Origin: Terriglobia bacterium | GTDB lineage: Bacteria > Acidobacteriota > Terriglobia > Terriglobales > Acidobacteriaceae | Length of the DNA: 64,000 bases | NCBI GenBank assembly: GCA_020072645.1 | Contig: JAIQGK010000019.1 | Span: 1 to 64,000, forward strand | Reading direction: 5' to 3' | Shown: piece by piece, positions 44,587 to 55,065 of the stretch | Layout: each line of letters begins with the position of its first letter | How positions within the stretch are numbered: position 1 is the stretch's first letter | The notes under the pieces: model-generated | What the model saw: only the letters and a program-made list of their open reading frames with translations | Told to the model about the DNA's origin: nothing | The model's database searches: none | Translations under genes and position numbers: made by a program

Positions 44587-45177
44587 TTATCGAGTATTGC
44601 TGAGTTTTTGAGGAATATGCATTGGGTCGGGAATGGCTTCAGTCTGGTCCTGATCGCCCACCACTGGCGGCTCGTCAGGATGGCTTTGCGCGATCACCTG
44701 TTCACGCGGCGTGCCTGCCAAATAACTGAGCAATAATTTCTCTTGCTCCGATAATGGCGTTGGCGTGGGGAAGACTGCCGGACGCTCATTCAATGCCAGA
44801 GCCGCATTCTGTGGCCGCGTGGGCGCTAACGGTTTGCGCGGACGAATCTTGACCGTTTCATTGCGTACAGCCGGCGCGCGTGGCTGAATGTTTGGTTGGG
44901 GAATAGCTGGGCTGGTCTTAACGATCACGTGTGTCGGCGGCGCAATTCGATGCCTTCCACCAATCAATACCGCAGCCGCGATGATTACGGCCGCAACCAT
45001 TCCCGCCGAAAGCCATTTGAAATTCCACCATCCGTGTGCTGTTTCCTTTTCTGGCGTCTCACGCAGGCTCGCCAGGATCCGGGTTTCCAGCCCCGGTCGA
45101 GGTTCGGCCGAGGAATAGTTGGCCAGCAGCGAGTCCAGCATTTTGTCCACCCGTTTATCTTTTTCCTGGTCAGCCAT
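44587..45177 (-). CDS. anti-sigma factor-like single-pass membrane protein
   Basis: A 196-residue protein. The N-terminal 40 residues form a helical cytosolic segment (DKRVDKMLDSLLANYSSAEPRPGLETRILASLRE), a transmembrane helix lies at about 53-73 (WLSAGMVAAVIIAAAVLIGG), and a Pro-rich periplasmic tail follows. It has no zinc-binding His/Cys motif, unlike ZAS anti-sigma factors. It starts inside the end of the ECF sigma gene (8-base overlap). This arrangement is typical of anti-sigma factors. Confidence 0.7.
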   Translation of the reverse strand: MADQEKDKRVDKMLDSLLANYSSAEPRPGLETRILASLRETPEKETAHGWWNFKWLSAGMVAAVIIAAAVLIGGRHRIAPPTHVIVKTSPAIPQPNIQPRAPAVRNETVKIRPRKPLAPTRPQNAALALNERPAVFPTPTPLSEQEKLLLSYLAGTPREQVIAQSHPDEPPVVGDQDQTEAIPDPMHIPQKLSNTR

Positions 45178-45775
45178 GTTTCCTCCCCTCCAGCAGGACC
45201 GTTAATTTCTCTTTGAGCTGCTTGCGTGCCCGGAACAGTCGCGTCCGCACCGACCCTTCCGGTATCTTCATTACCTCGGCAATCTCCGCCGAGTTCAACT
45301 CCTGGATCGTGGATAGTTCCAATGTGTTGCGTAGATCTTCCGGCAAACCAGCAATCAAACGTTCGAGCATTTGCTGCATCTGCGCATTGGCAAGCTGTTG
45401 ATCTGCGGCGACTGCCAAATCCGGAATCGATTGTGCTAGTTCCACTCCCGCTTGCTCATCGCTCAGCGAAACCATGCTCAGCGAAACGATTGCGCGACTG
45501 GAACGTCTTTTGTCCAGCGCCGTTGTCCACGCAATGCGAGCGAGCCATGTTTTAGCGTTGCTTACTTCATGCAGGCGGTCCTTCTGTTTCCATACCCGAA
45601 GAAAGCATTCCTGCGCTGCATCTTCCGCGTCATGGTGGTTGCGCAGGATGGAATAGGCGATGCGAAAGACCATTCGGGAATGGTCTGCCACCAGCGTTTC
45701 AACTGTGGGCGCCGCAGCTTCCATGGCAATCGCCGATTTCAGAACCGTATCTCCCAAAATTGCCTGCCCCGCCAT
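45170..45775 (-). CDS. ECF-type RNA polymerase sigma factor
   Basis: A 201-residue sigma-70 family protein lacking regions 1 and 3. Region 2 is seen in DHSRMVFRIAYSILRNHHDAEDAAQECFLRVW, and region 4 as a helix-turn-helix near the C-terminus (LNSAEIAEVMKIPEGSVRTRLFRARKQL). It directs RNA polymerase to stress or envelope-type promoters. ATG at 45775 or the later one at 45724 could start it. It heads a three-gene operon with its predicted anti-sigma factor and a secreted protein. Confidence 0.92.
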   Translation of the reverse strand: MAGQAILGDTVLKSAIAMEAAAPTVETLVADHSRMVFRIAYSILRNHHDAEDAAQECFLRVWKQKDRLHEVSNAKTWLARIAWTTALDKRRSSRAIVSLSMVSLSDEQAGVELAQSIPDLAVAADQQLANAQMQQMLERLIAGLPEDLRNTLELSTIQELNSAEIAEVMKIPEGSVRTRLFRARKQLKEKLTVLLEGRKHG

Positions 45776-46172
45776 TTCTCGCCTTCCCTGTGAAGAAAGA
45801 CTGCTGGAGAACGAAAAGTGTTCTGATATTTTGCGGTTATTTTCGGGACAGGGCTGCGGCGGCGATCACAGTTCCGATGCGACCCAAGAAAGACGGTCCG
45901 CGAGCGGGACCCGGGAAAGATCATTTAGAGCGTTTGCTAAATTGATGTACCCGCTACATACATCACGCTCAGCGATCCATCTCACCCAGCGGCGCACCGT
46001 CCTGGGGTGAGTCACACCAACCGCAAAGTTTTTCGACAAGGTTTCCGCGAAGCCGAAGGATCGGCTCTGCTGCATCACAGGGCTATCCAGGACTGCTCCG
46101 ATGATCGGCTGCCCTGAAGAGCAGCGGAGCAGATCCTTCACCTCGCATCGGGAGCACGGTAAAGAAGAGCGG
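45776..46172. repeat. intergenic region with decayed repeat ends
   Basis: No supported gene. GCCGAAGGATCGGCTCTGCTGC near 46050 and GCAGCGGAGCAGATCCTTCACC near 46122 resemble the terminal inverted repeats of the MITE-like elements at 53.4-54.8 kb, here facing outwards. A CTCACCC/GGGTGAG hairpin lies near 45980-46010. Confidence 0.4.
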
Positions 46173-46871
46173 CTAGTCGAGAGTCCCCAGGCGCTTCAAG
46201 AATTCCTGAGCTTCTTTGAATTGTGGAAACAATTTTTCTTCTTCACGGAAGGCGGCCGGATGCACCAGGCGCCGGCTGCCGCGCAGCTTGACGGGATGCC
46301 GCAGGTGCAGCATCTCATGATAGACAAGATACTCGATGGCATAGAGCGGGACGCGCGGGGAATCGAACACACGGCTGACGACGATGGTGTTATGCGCGGG
46401 ATCATAGTGGCCCAGGCTGCGCAGGGACTTGTTGCCGCTCCATGTCATTTGTGGTCGAGCCATAAGGCCGTGGAAGAAGCGAAGATTCAGGTCGTCAAAA
46501 ATCCGGTCGAGATCGTAATGCTTGCCCTGGGGACTCTCAATGCGCTTGCGCCCGCGAAGCTGGCGAATGAGTTGCGACTTTTGTGCCATGGCGTGACTGC
46601 CTGTGTATTTGCGGTATCGCGCGGCGTGGGCCGCATCAACCGGCTTGCGATGAAGTTTGGCAATGAGGATATGCAGGATGGCATAAAGCACCGGCTCCGG
46701 CGCGCCTTCAAGAAGATCTGAGAGGCGGACAAAGATGCGTCCCTGGCGCAGGCGGATGGTGCAATTGATGTTGGCGAAGCGATAGAAACGGACCTCAAAT
46801 TCCGGCATAGGGGCGCGCGGACGCAGGTCGCGGTATGCCTGCTCAAAAATTTGCGTGAGGATGGAGGTCAT
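46173..46871 (-). CDS. SprT-like metalloprotein
   Basis: A 232-residue protein. The SprT/YgjP-type domain occupies the C-terminal half, with a zinc motif in YLVYHEMLHLRHPV (His185, Glu186, His189) and the conserved DLNLRFFHGLMARPQMTWS entry strand. The function is unknown in bacteria; the eukaryotic relative SPRTN is a DNA-protein crosslink protease. The N-terminal third (FEVRFYRFANINCTIRLRQGRIFVRLSDLL) is a beta segment shared by short relatives. It stands alone on the minus strand. Confidence 0.8.
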   Translation of the reverse strand: MTSILTQIFEQAYRDLRPRAPMPEFEVRFYRFANINCTIRLRQGRIFVRLSDLLEGAPEPVLYAILHILIAKLHRKPVDAAHAARYRKYTGSHAMAQKSQLIRQLRGRKRIESPQGKHYDLDRIFDDLNLRFFHGLMARPQMTWSGNKSLRSLGHYDPAHNTIVVSRVFDSPRVPLYAIEYLVYHEMLHLRHPVKLRGSRRLVHPAAFREEEKLFPQFKEAQEFLKRLGTLD

Positions 46872-47008
46872 TGTTTTAATCCCGAGTGCAGCGAAGGAGC
46901 CCCTATTACCTGCAAGCTGCGGAGGGAGAACGCTGATTTGAATGTGGCATGCCCATAGATCCTGGAGACAATAGCGGCCCCCCTCGCTGCGCTCGGGGTA
47001 AAAACAAT

Positions 47009-47563
47009 CTACTTTTTCTTTTCCGACGCGCCTTTCTGATCGTGCGTGGTTTCCATGTATTCACGCGCCACATCCGCGTTGGACTTGAGGGAATCCATGG
47101 CGTCCTGCAAGACAAATCGGAAATCGGGAGCTTCTTTTTTTGTGACAGGATCAGTTTCGCTGGCTGACTTGAGCGCATTCAGCCGCTGTTCAAAGCGCGC
47201 GTCAGCATCAAGCAACTCCTTCAATCCCTTGTGGTATTGCTTGACCGTATCTTTATCCAGCGGGCGAGCTTCATATTGATCAAGATTGTCGTTGATTTCG
47301 TCCATGAGGCTGGTGAAATCTTCCAGCAGGTCATGGATCTGCTTGCCACGGTCCGCCGCCTGCTTGGGATCAAGACGAATGTGATCAATGGCCAGAAGAC
47401 GCGCCTCAGTAAACTTGATCATGAGCTTGATGCGATTGTAAGGCTCCATGGCCACTTCACGAAGCTGATCGGCTTCAGCTTCAGTCAGGGGATCGCGCCT
47501 TTTGGCGGAGGCAGCCACGCTCAGCAGCAGCAACAGCAAAATTATTTTCGTAGCGATTTTCAT
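47009..47563 (-). CDS. small secreted helical protein, unknown (third gene after uvrA)
   Basis: A 184-residue protein with a signal peptide (1-20), then charged amphipathic helices (TEAEADQLREVAMEPYNRIKLM..., HDLLEDFTSLMDEINDNLDQYEA) and a Lys-rich end. No motif is recognised. It overlaps the preceding gene by 4 bases. Together with that gene and the TPR gene it looks like a small envelope module. Confidence 0.65.
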   Translation of the reverse strand: MKIATKIILLLLLLSVAASAKRRDPLTEAEADQLREVAMEPYNRIKLMIKFTEARLLAIDHIRLDPKQAADRGKQIHDLLEDFTSLMDEINDNLDQYEARPLDKDTVKQYHKGLKELLDADARFEQRLNALKSASETDPVTKKEAPDFRFVLQDAMDSLKSNADVAREYMETTHDQKGASEKKK

Positions 47564-48009
47564 TTGTGGTCCTTTTTCTTGTCTGGCGGGGCAAACATGG
47601 ATTCGAGCACTTCTTCAGTAAGTCTTTCCAACTCCTTTTCCACGGCCTCAACCCTGGGACGGTCTTCCGCAGCCAGGGTGCGCTTCATGTTTTCCAGGCG
47701 GCGGTGACACTCGCGAAGAGATTTTTCCGTCTCTTTCATCTTCTTGCGCGTCTGGATGGCGAGATCATGTGCCTTGGTGGCGTATTGCAAAATTTCCTGC
47801 ACGGTGGCGTGGCCTTTGACGGATTCTCCGTCAGTAAACTGCTTGTCTGCAACCGAGACGAGCGATTCAGCGATTTCAGCGTAAAGACGGCCTTGCTGGC
47901 CGGGCTCAGCGTGCTCAGCTTCAGCCTTGAGCTGGTCGACGGTCTTTTGCTCCGCGTTAGCGGCGAACGCGAGCGAGAGCAGGATAAGAATGAAAATGGG
48001 TTTTGACAT
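47560..48009 (-). CDS. small secreted helical protein, unknown
   Basis: A 149-residue protein with a signal peptide (1-19) and a charged coiled-coil-like region (about 70-140, RKKMKETEKSLRECHRRLENMKR...). The function is unknown. It overlaps the next gene by 4 bases and is two bases from the TPR gene upstream, so the three are co-transcribed. Such pairs of short helical proteins with a TPR protein are common in Acidobacteria, but no role is established. Confidence 0.65.
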   Translation of the reverse strand: MSKPIFILILLSLAFAANAEQKTVDQLKAEAEHAEPGQQGRLYAEIAESLVSVADKQFTDGESVKGHATVQEILQYATKAHDLAIQTRKKMKETEKSLRECHRRLENMKRTLAAEDRPRVEAVEKELERLTEEVLESMFAPPDKKKDHK

Positions 48010-48011
48010 TG

Positions 48012-49299
48012 TTAGTTCGGTAGAATCGCTTTGAGCCGGTGGCGTGCCTGAAACTCCTGATCAGGGAATTTGCCGGCGGCGACCCCAAGAAAAAGCTTAT
48101 AGTTTGCCGCCGCAGGTTTGTACATTCTTAGATTATCGTACGCGGTGGCGCGGAGAAAATATGTGGCCGGGGTTTCCGGCTGGAGCTTGGCGCGCGCGTC
48201 CAGGACGCGGATGGTGAGCTCGTAATTCTTGTTTTGTTCCGCAGCGTAAGCGAGATCAGAATAGCCTTGGACAAGGTTTGGGTTGAGCTGGACGGCTTTG
48301 AGTAAGATCGTTTGCGCTTCAGGATACTTGAGCTGATGCATGAGGGCGGTGCCGTAGTCGAGATGAAGCTGCGCGTCAGTGGGATTCTGCGCGATCAGTG
48401 GGCGAAGAAGATCGGCGGCAGCAGGGTATTGCTTGGTTTCAAGATAGAGACTGGCGAGATCACGAGCGATTGTGGAATCGGGAGAAGTTCTGTACAACGG
48501 CTCAAGTGTGGCGATGGCTTCCTGCAATTTTCCTTCAGCGGCCTGGAGTTTGCCTAACTGAAGTTCTGCTGCGGTGCTTTGGGGGTTGGCGGAAATGTAT
48601 TTGTGCAGCCAGGATTCGGCGTCGGAGAAGCGCTTTTGCTTGAGATAGAGGCTGATGAGCTGCTCAATGCTGTTATTGTTTCCGGCTTCGGCGAGCTTAA
48701 GATATTGTTGCTCAGCGGCGGCAGCGTTGCCGGAGTGCTCCGCCATGCGGGCGATGCCGAGTTGCGCTTCAGAGTTTTCGGGATCGAGTTCAGCGGCTTT
48801 TTGATAGGCTGCGAGCGCATCTTGCGGCTGGCTTTCTTCCGTAACCTGAGCCAGCGAGAGCCATGCGTCGGCGAGCGCCTGCTTGCCGCCGGTGGTCGGA
48901 GTGAGAGTGACTGCCGTTTTTAGAGCGGAAGCGGACGCAGTGAGGTCGCCGGATTTGGCGAGAGCGAGGCCAAGATTTTGTTGTGCTTCAAACCATTTGG
49001 GATCGAGCTGCGTGGCTTTTTTATAGGCAGCGATGGCTTCGGCATTCTTGCCTTGATGGCTTTGGGCGAATCCGAGATCGAACCAGGCTTGAGGGTTTTC
49101 AGCCTGAGTGGCAATGAGCGCTTGCAACTTTTCTTCGGCCTGAGAGTACTGCTGTTTTTGCAGAAGAGACTCGGCGTCTTTAAGCGCGTCTGCGGTGTGG
49201 TCGTCTGCGGTGGCTGTTTGCTGATGGGATCTATGAGTCGGGCGTGTTTGCGCGAGCGCGGGCAGAGCGAGACTTGCCAGCAACGCAACGGCAATAGCT

Positions 49300-49313
<14 letters not shown>
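48012..49313 (-). CDS. secreted TPR-repeat protein
   Basis: A 433-residue protein with a signal peptide (1-21, LAQ) and about ten TPR units from residue 40 (for example ENPQAWFDLGFAQSHQGKNAEAIAAYKKAT and its repeats). It should be periplasmic and act as a scaffold for protein partners. Its start lies 14 bases inside the 3' end of uvrA, so it is probably co-transcribed with it. No enzyme domain is attached. Confidence 0.8.
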
Positions 49314-52350
<3,037 letters not shown>

Positions 52351-52520
52351 GGTTACCCGTGTTTCTCGATCTTTTGCCGCCGTTCTGCGGGCATAGACGC
52401 ATGCAGTCTCGGCGAGTGAGGCGGAATCCTTTATTGTAATTGGTTTTCTCACTCAAATTCATCCGCCTCTCCATCCGCGACAATCCGCGTTAATCCCCGG
52501 TAAGTTTGCCTGCGGTTTTG

Positions 52521-52907
52521 CTTTTCCGATCACCGGATCACCCGATCACGCGCGATCACCCGATCACGCGCGATCACCCGATCTTGGGTTTCTCCGTGTC
52601 TCAGTGCCTCCGTGGTAGGTTTTGGTTTTTCTATCAGCGTTCATCAGCGTAAATCTGCGGCAAAAGTTTTTCTCCGTTCCAATCAGTGTCATCAGTGTTC
52701 ATCAGTGGTAAGTTTTTTCGGCTTTTGCTTTTCGATCACCGGATGACCCGATCACGCGCGATCACCGATCTTGTTTTTCTCCGTGTCTCCGTGCCTCCGT
52801 GGTAGGTTTTGATTTTTTCTATCAGCGTTCATCAGCGTAAATCTGCGGCAAAAGTTTTTCTCCGTTCAGATCAGTGTCATCAGTGTTAATCAGTGGTAAG
52901 TTTCTCC
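52521..52907. repeat. two-unit tandem repeat with internal short repeats
   Basis: Two imperfect copies of about 180-207 bases (from about 52521 and about 52728). Each begins CTTTT(C)CGATCACCGGAT and goes on through CGATCACGCGCGATCACC, CTCCGTGTCTC.GTGCCTCCGTGG and ATCAGCGTTCATCAGCGTAAATCTGCGGC, ending with ATCAGTGTCATCAGTGTT(C/A)ATCAGTGG. The first copy carries an extra GATCAC-type unit. The right end overlaps the 3' end of the gene at 52886. Between 52351 and 52885 no gene is seen. Confidence 0.8.
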
Positions 52908-53341
52908 GGCAAAATCAATTTCTGTTCTATCCCCAGTCCCAGTTTTCCCACCAGGCTCTTCAGCTCAATCACTTCCAGCGGACAATCCAGCCAGTTATGG
53001 CTCCAGCACACAATCAAGTCGGCCCCTGTCAGCGGATGGCCATGGAAAAGAAAATTCCGGCTCTCGTGTTCAAATTCAATTTTCACCAGCTGGCAACGGT
53101 CGCGCTCTACCCGGCGTAACGCTTCGCAATCGGGAAATTCAGATTGCACGCGGGTTATGTAAAAGCCCAGTTGCCGGGCCACGCCGCCAAACAGCAACAC
53201 CACGCCCATCTCGTTAATCGGAGCGCACATCAGCGGAGAATCAAGCAACGGCTCTCCATACATGGGCTGTCCCACCATAATTCTGGGTCGCAGAAGCATG
53301 TCTTTCGTTGGCCCGGATGTCCGATTTCTGGCCCTGGCCAA
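52886..53341 (-). CDS. conserved hypothetical protein, possible nuclease-like fold
   Basis: A 151-residue protein. The central part reads RCQLVKIEFEHESRNFLFHG and then GADLIVCWSHNWLDCPLEVIELKSL. This pattern, an acidic residue followed by strand-E-x-E/K-type segments, reminds me of a PD-(D/E)XK-like core, but no catalytic set is proven. The sequence GADLIVCW.HNW.DCP.EV.EL is strongly patterned and probably conserved. The start may be at the ATG at 53299 instead. Its stop codon lies inside the tandem repeat. Confidence 0.55.
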   Translation of the reverse strand: MARARNRTSGPTKDMLLRPRIMVGQPMYGEPLLDSPLMCAPINEMGVVLLFGGVARQLGFYITRVQSEFPDCEALRRVERDRCQLVKIEFEHESRNFLFHGHPLTGADLIVCWSHNWLDCPLEVIELKSLVGKLGLGIEQKLILPEKLTTD

Positions 53342-53432
53342 CTGATAATGCGGCTACCAATCTGGGCGGACGCATACCTGCCGGGTCGAAACAAATCGCG
53401 TCAATCTTGAAACTCGTCGCCGATCCTACAAA

Positions 53433-53695
53433 GCAGCGGAGCCGATCCCTCACCGCTCCGCTCCCCAAGGCTCGCCGTCGGGATTCGGGATAGCAGGTCG
53501 CGGGAGATGGAGTCCGGGATCAGGACGGCACGTCGAGGAGGACACGATCTTAGATCCGCACATCGTCTCGCGCTGACAAACTGCCCACGTCAAACACAAC
53601 GCCCACACAACGACACGCTGTTCCGAGAGCCGAGCATCAACGCTGCATAAAGCTCGACATAGTTTCTGTGAGGCCCGAGGAATCGGCTCCGCTGC
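53433..53695. repeat. MITE-like element, copy A
   Basis: A 263-base element with terminal inverted repeats: GCAGCGGAGCCGATCCCTCACC at the left and, reversed, GCAGCGGAGCCGATTCCTCG at the right. The interior shares GACAAACTGC..., CACAACGACACGCTG and TTCCGAGAGCCGAGCATCAA with copies B and C. No ORF is convincing. About 75 bases before it (GGACGCATACCTG...AATCGCGTCAATCTT) are repeated before copy B, which gives a direct repeat of about 350 bases. Confidence 0.75.
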
Positions 53696-53803
53696 TCTCA
53701 AGGGCTATCAAACTGGTCGGACGCATACCTGTCGGGTCGAAACAAATCGCGTCAATCTTAAAGCTCCGCGCCGATCAAGCGGCGTTGTTCAAAATCCTAT
53801 AAA

Positions 53804-54072
53804 GCAGCGGAGCCGATCCCTCACCGCTTCGGCTCACCGAGGCTCGCCGTCGGGATTCGGGATGGCATGTCGAGGGGGATGGCGTTTCGGTCGGGACGGC
53901 GCGACGAGCGGGACAAAGCACGATCTGAAAAGTCCGCACTGTGTCCCGCTGACAAACTGCTCAGGCCAAACCACCACGCCTACCCAACAACACGCTGTTC
54001 CGAGAGCCGAACATCGACGCAGTATAACCATCGTTACAGCTTCCGTGAGGCCCGAGGAATCGGCTCCGCTGC
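53804..54072. repeat. MITE-like element, copy B
   Basis: A 269-base copy with the same terminal inverted repeats and interior motifs. It ends 31 bases before the GIY-YIG gene and carries TTCCGAGAGCCGAACATCGA near its right end. The left flank duplicates the sequence before copy A. Confidence 0.75.
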
Positions 54073-54103
54073 TCTCAAGGCGTGTACAATCTGGAGCGCA
54101 CGC

Positions 54104-54457
54104 ATGAAGACCTACTGGACTTACATCATGTCAAACAAGTCGCGACGGCTGTATGTGGGATCCACCAGCACGTTGCCGTATCGCGTATTCCAGCACCAAA
54201 ACAAACTCTATCCTGATAGCTTCACCGCGCGATATGAGTTCTACATGCTTGTCTGGTGTGAACCTTTTGAGAGCCCTATCAGCGCAAGGATGCGCGAGAT
54301 CGAACTCAAAGGCTGGCGGCGCGAGAAGAAACTAAAACTCATTCTCGCTGAAAATCCTGACTGGGCTGATCTGAGCCGCGAGTGGGAAGAAGATCCGGGC
54401 TGGAAGCTGGAACCCGATGCTCTTATCAGGCTCAAGCGGAAAACTCCGAAATCCTAA
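54104..54457 (+). CDS. GIY-YIG family endonuclease-like protein
   Basis: A 117-residue single-domain GIY-YIG protein. The start MKTYWTYIMSNKSRRLYVGST carries the TYI...YVG motif (residues about 5 and 17-19). The helix RVFQHQNKLYPDSFTARY then gives the conserved His and Tyr, and a later MREIELKGWRREKK provides the family Glu. The group resembles UPF0213/SLX1-type small nucleases. The gene lies in a 407-base gap between two MITE-like copies (31 and 21 bases from their ends). ATG is the natural start; upstream in-frame sequence is repeat-derived. Confidence 0.85.
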   Translation: MKTYWTYIMSNKSRRLYVGSTSTLPYRVFQHQNKLYPDSFTARYEFYMLVWCEPFESPISARMREIELKGWRREKKLKLILAENPDWADLSREWEEDPGWKLEPDALIRLKRKTPKS

Positions 54458-54478
54458 GCTTCATAATCCCCCAGAGAC

Positions 54479-54779
54479 CCGCGGAGCCGGTCCCTCACCT
54501 CTTCGGCTTCACCAAGGCTCGCCCGTCGGGATTCGGGATAGCATGTCGAGGGGGATAGGTGTTCGATTCAGGGCAGCACATCAACCGTGATGCAGATTGC
54601 ATTCTGGATTGTCCGTCGAACTAGAAACGATCTTGCATCTCCGCATCGTGTCCCGCTGACAAACTGCTCACGCTCACCGCAGTCCCCACACAACGACCTG
54701 CCGTTCCGAGAGCCGAGCATCAATGCTGCCTGAATTCTCCACATAGCTTCTGTGAGGCCCGAGGAATCGGCTCCGCTGC
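54479..54779. repeat. MITE-like element, copy C
   Basis: A 301-base copy with terminal inverted repeats CCGCGGAGCCGGTCCCTCACC and, reversed, GCAGCGGAGCCGATTCCTCG. It is slightly longer than A and B because of an insertion in the middle. It begins 21 bases after the GIY-YIG stop. A short tail to 54800 matches the ends of the other copies (CTCAAGGGCTA). Confidence 0.75.
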
Positions 54780-54834
54780 TCTCAAGGGCTACCAATCAGC
54801 GCGGGCCCCTTTTCCAACGTTACCCGCGCCTTCG

Positions 54835-54965
54835 TGTCCACCGTGAGAACAAGTGTCAGGGCACGGCTTCAGCCGTGCCATAAAAGGGCAGAAAGAAATT
54901 CCTTCCTTACGCCGTAGGCATGGCGCGCAGCGCAGCGGAGCGCACAGGCAGCGTTCGGCGGGCGG
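54835..54965. repeat. dispersed intergenic repeat, copy 1
   Basis: Contains the perfect hairpin GGCACGGCT-TC-AGCCGTGCC (54860-54879), preceded by CCGTGAGAACAAGTGTCAGG and followed by a CCTTACGCCGTAGGC...GCGCAGCGCAGCGGAGCGC segment. The same order recurs at 57.4, 58.5, 59.6 and 62.5 kb. The rest of the gap up to 55065 has no gene. Confidence 0.75.
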
Positions 54966-55065
54966 CCGCCCTCAAACTTTCGGTCAACGCAGCGAATTGG
55001 CCTGCCACGTCGCCCGACTACTCCAAATGTAAAAACCGTTTTTGCTGCTAGGTTTGATTGAGCGC

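Noticed and set aside
45866-46141. Minus-strand ORF of 91 residues upstream of the sigma factor
   Set aside because: It runs through repeat ends and hairpins, and I see no family-like segment or start signal.
52505-52910. Possible CRISPR array
   Set aside because: Repeats vary in length and spacing, no unique spacers of constant size exist and no cas genes are near.
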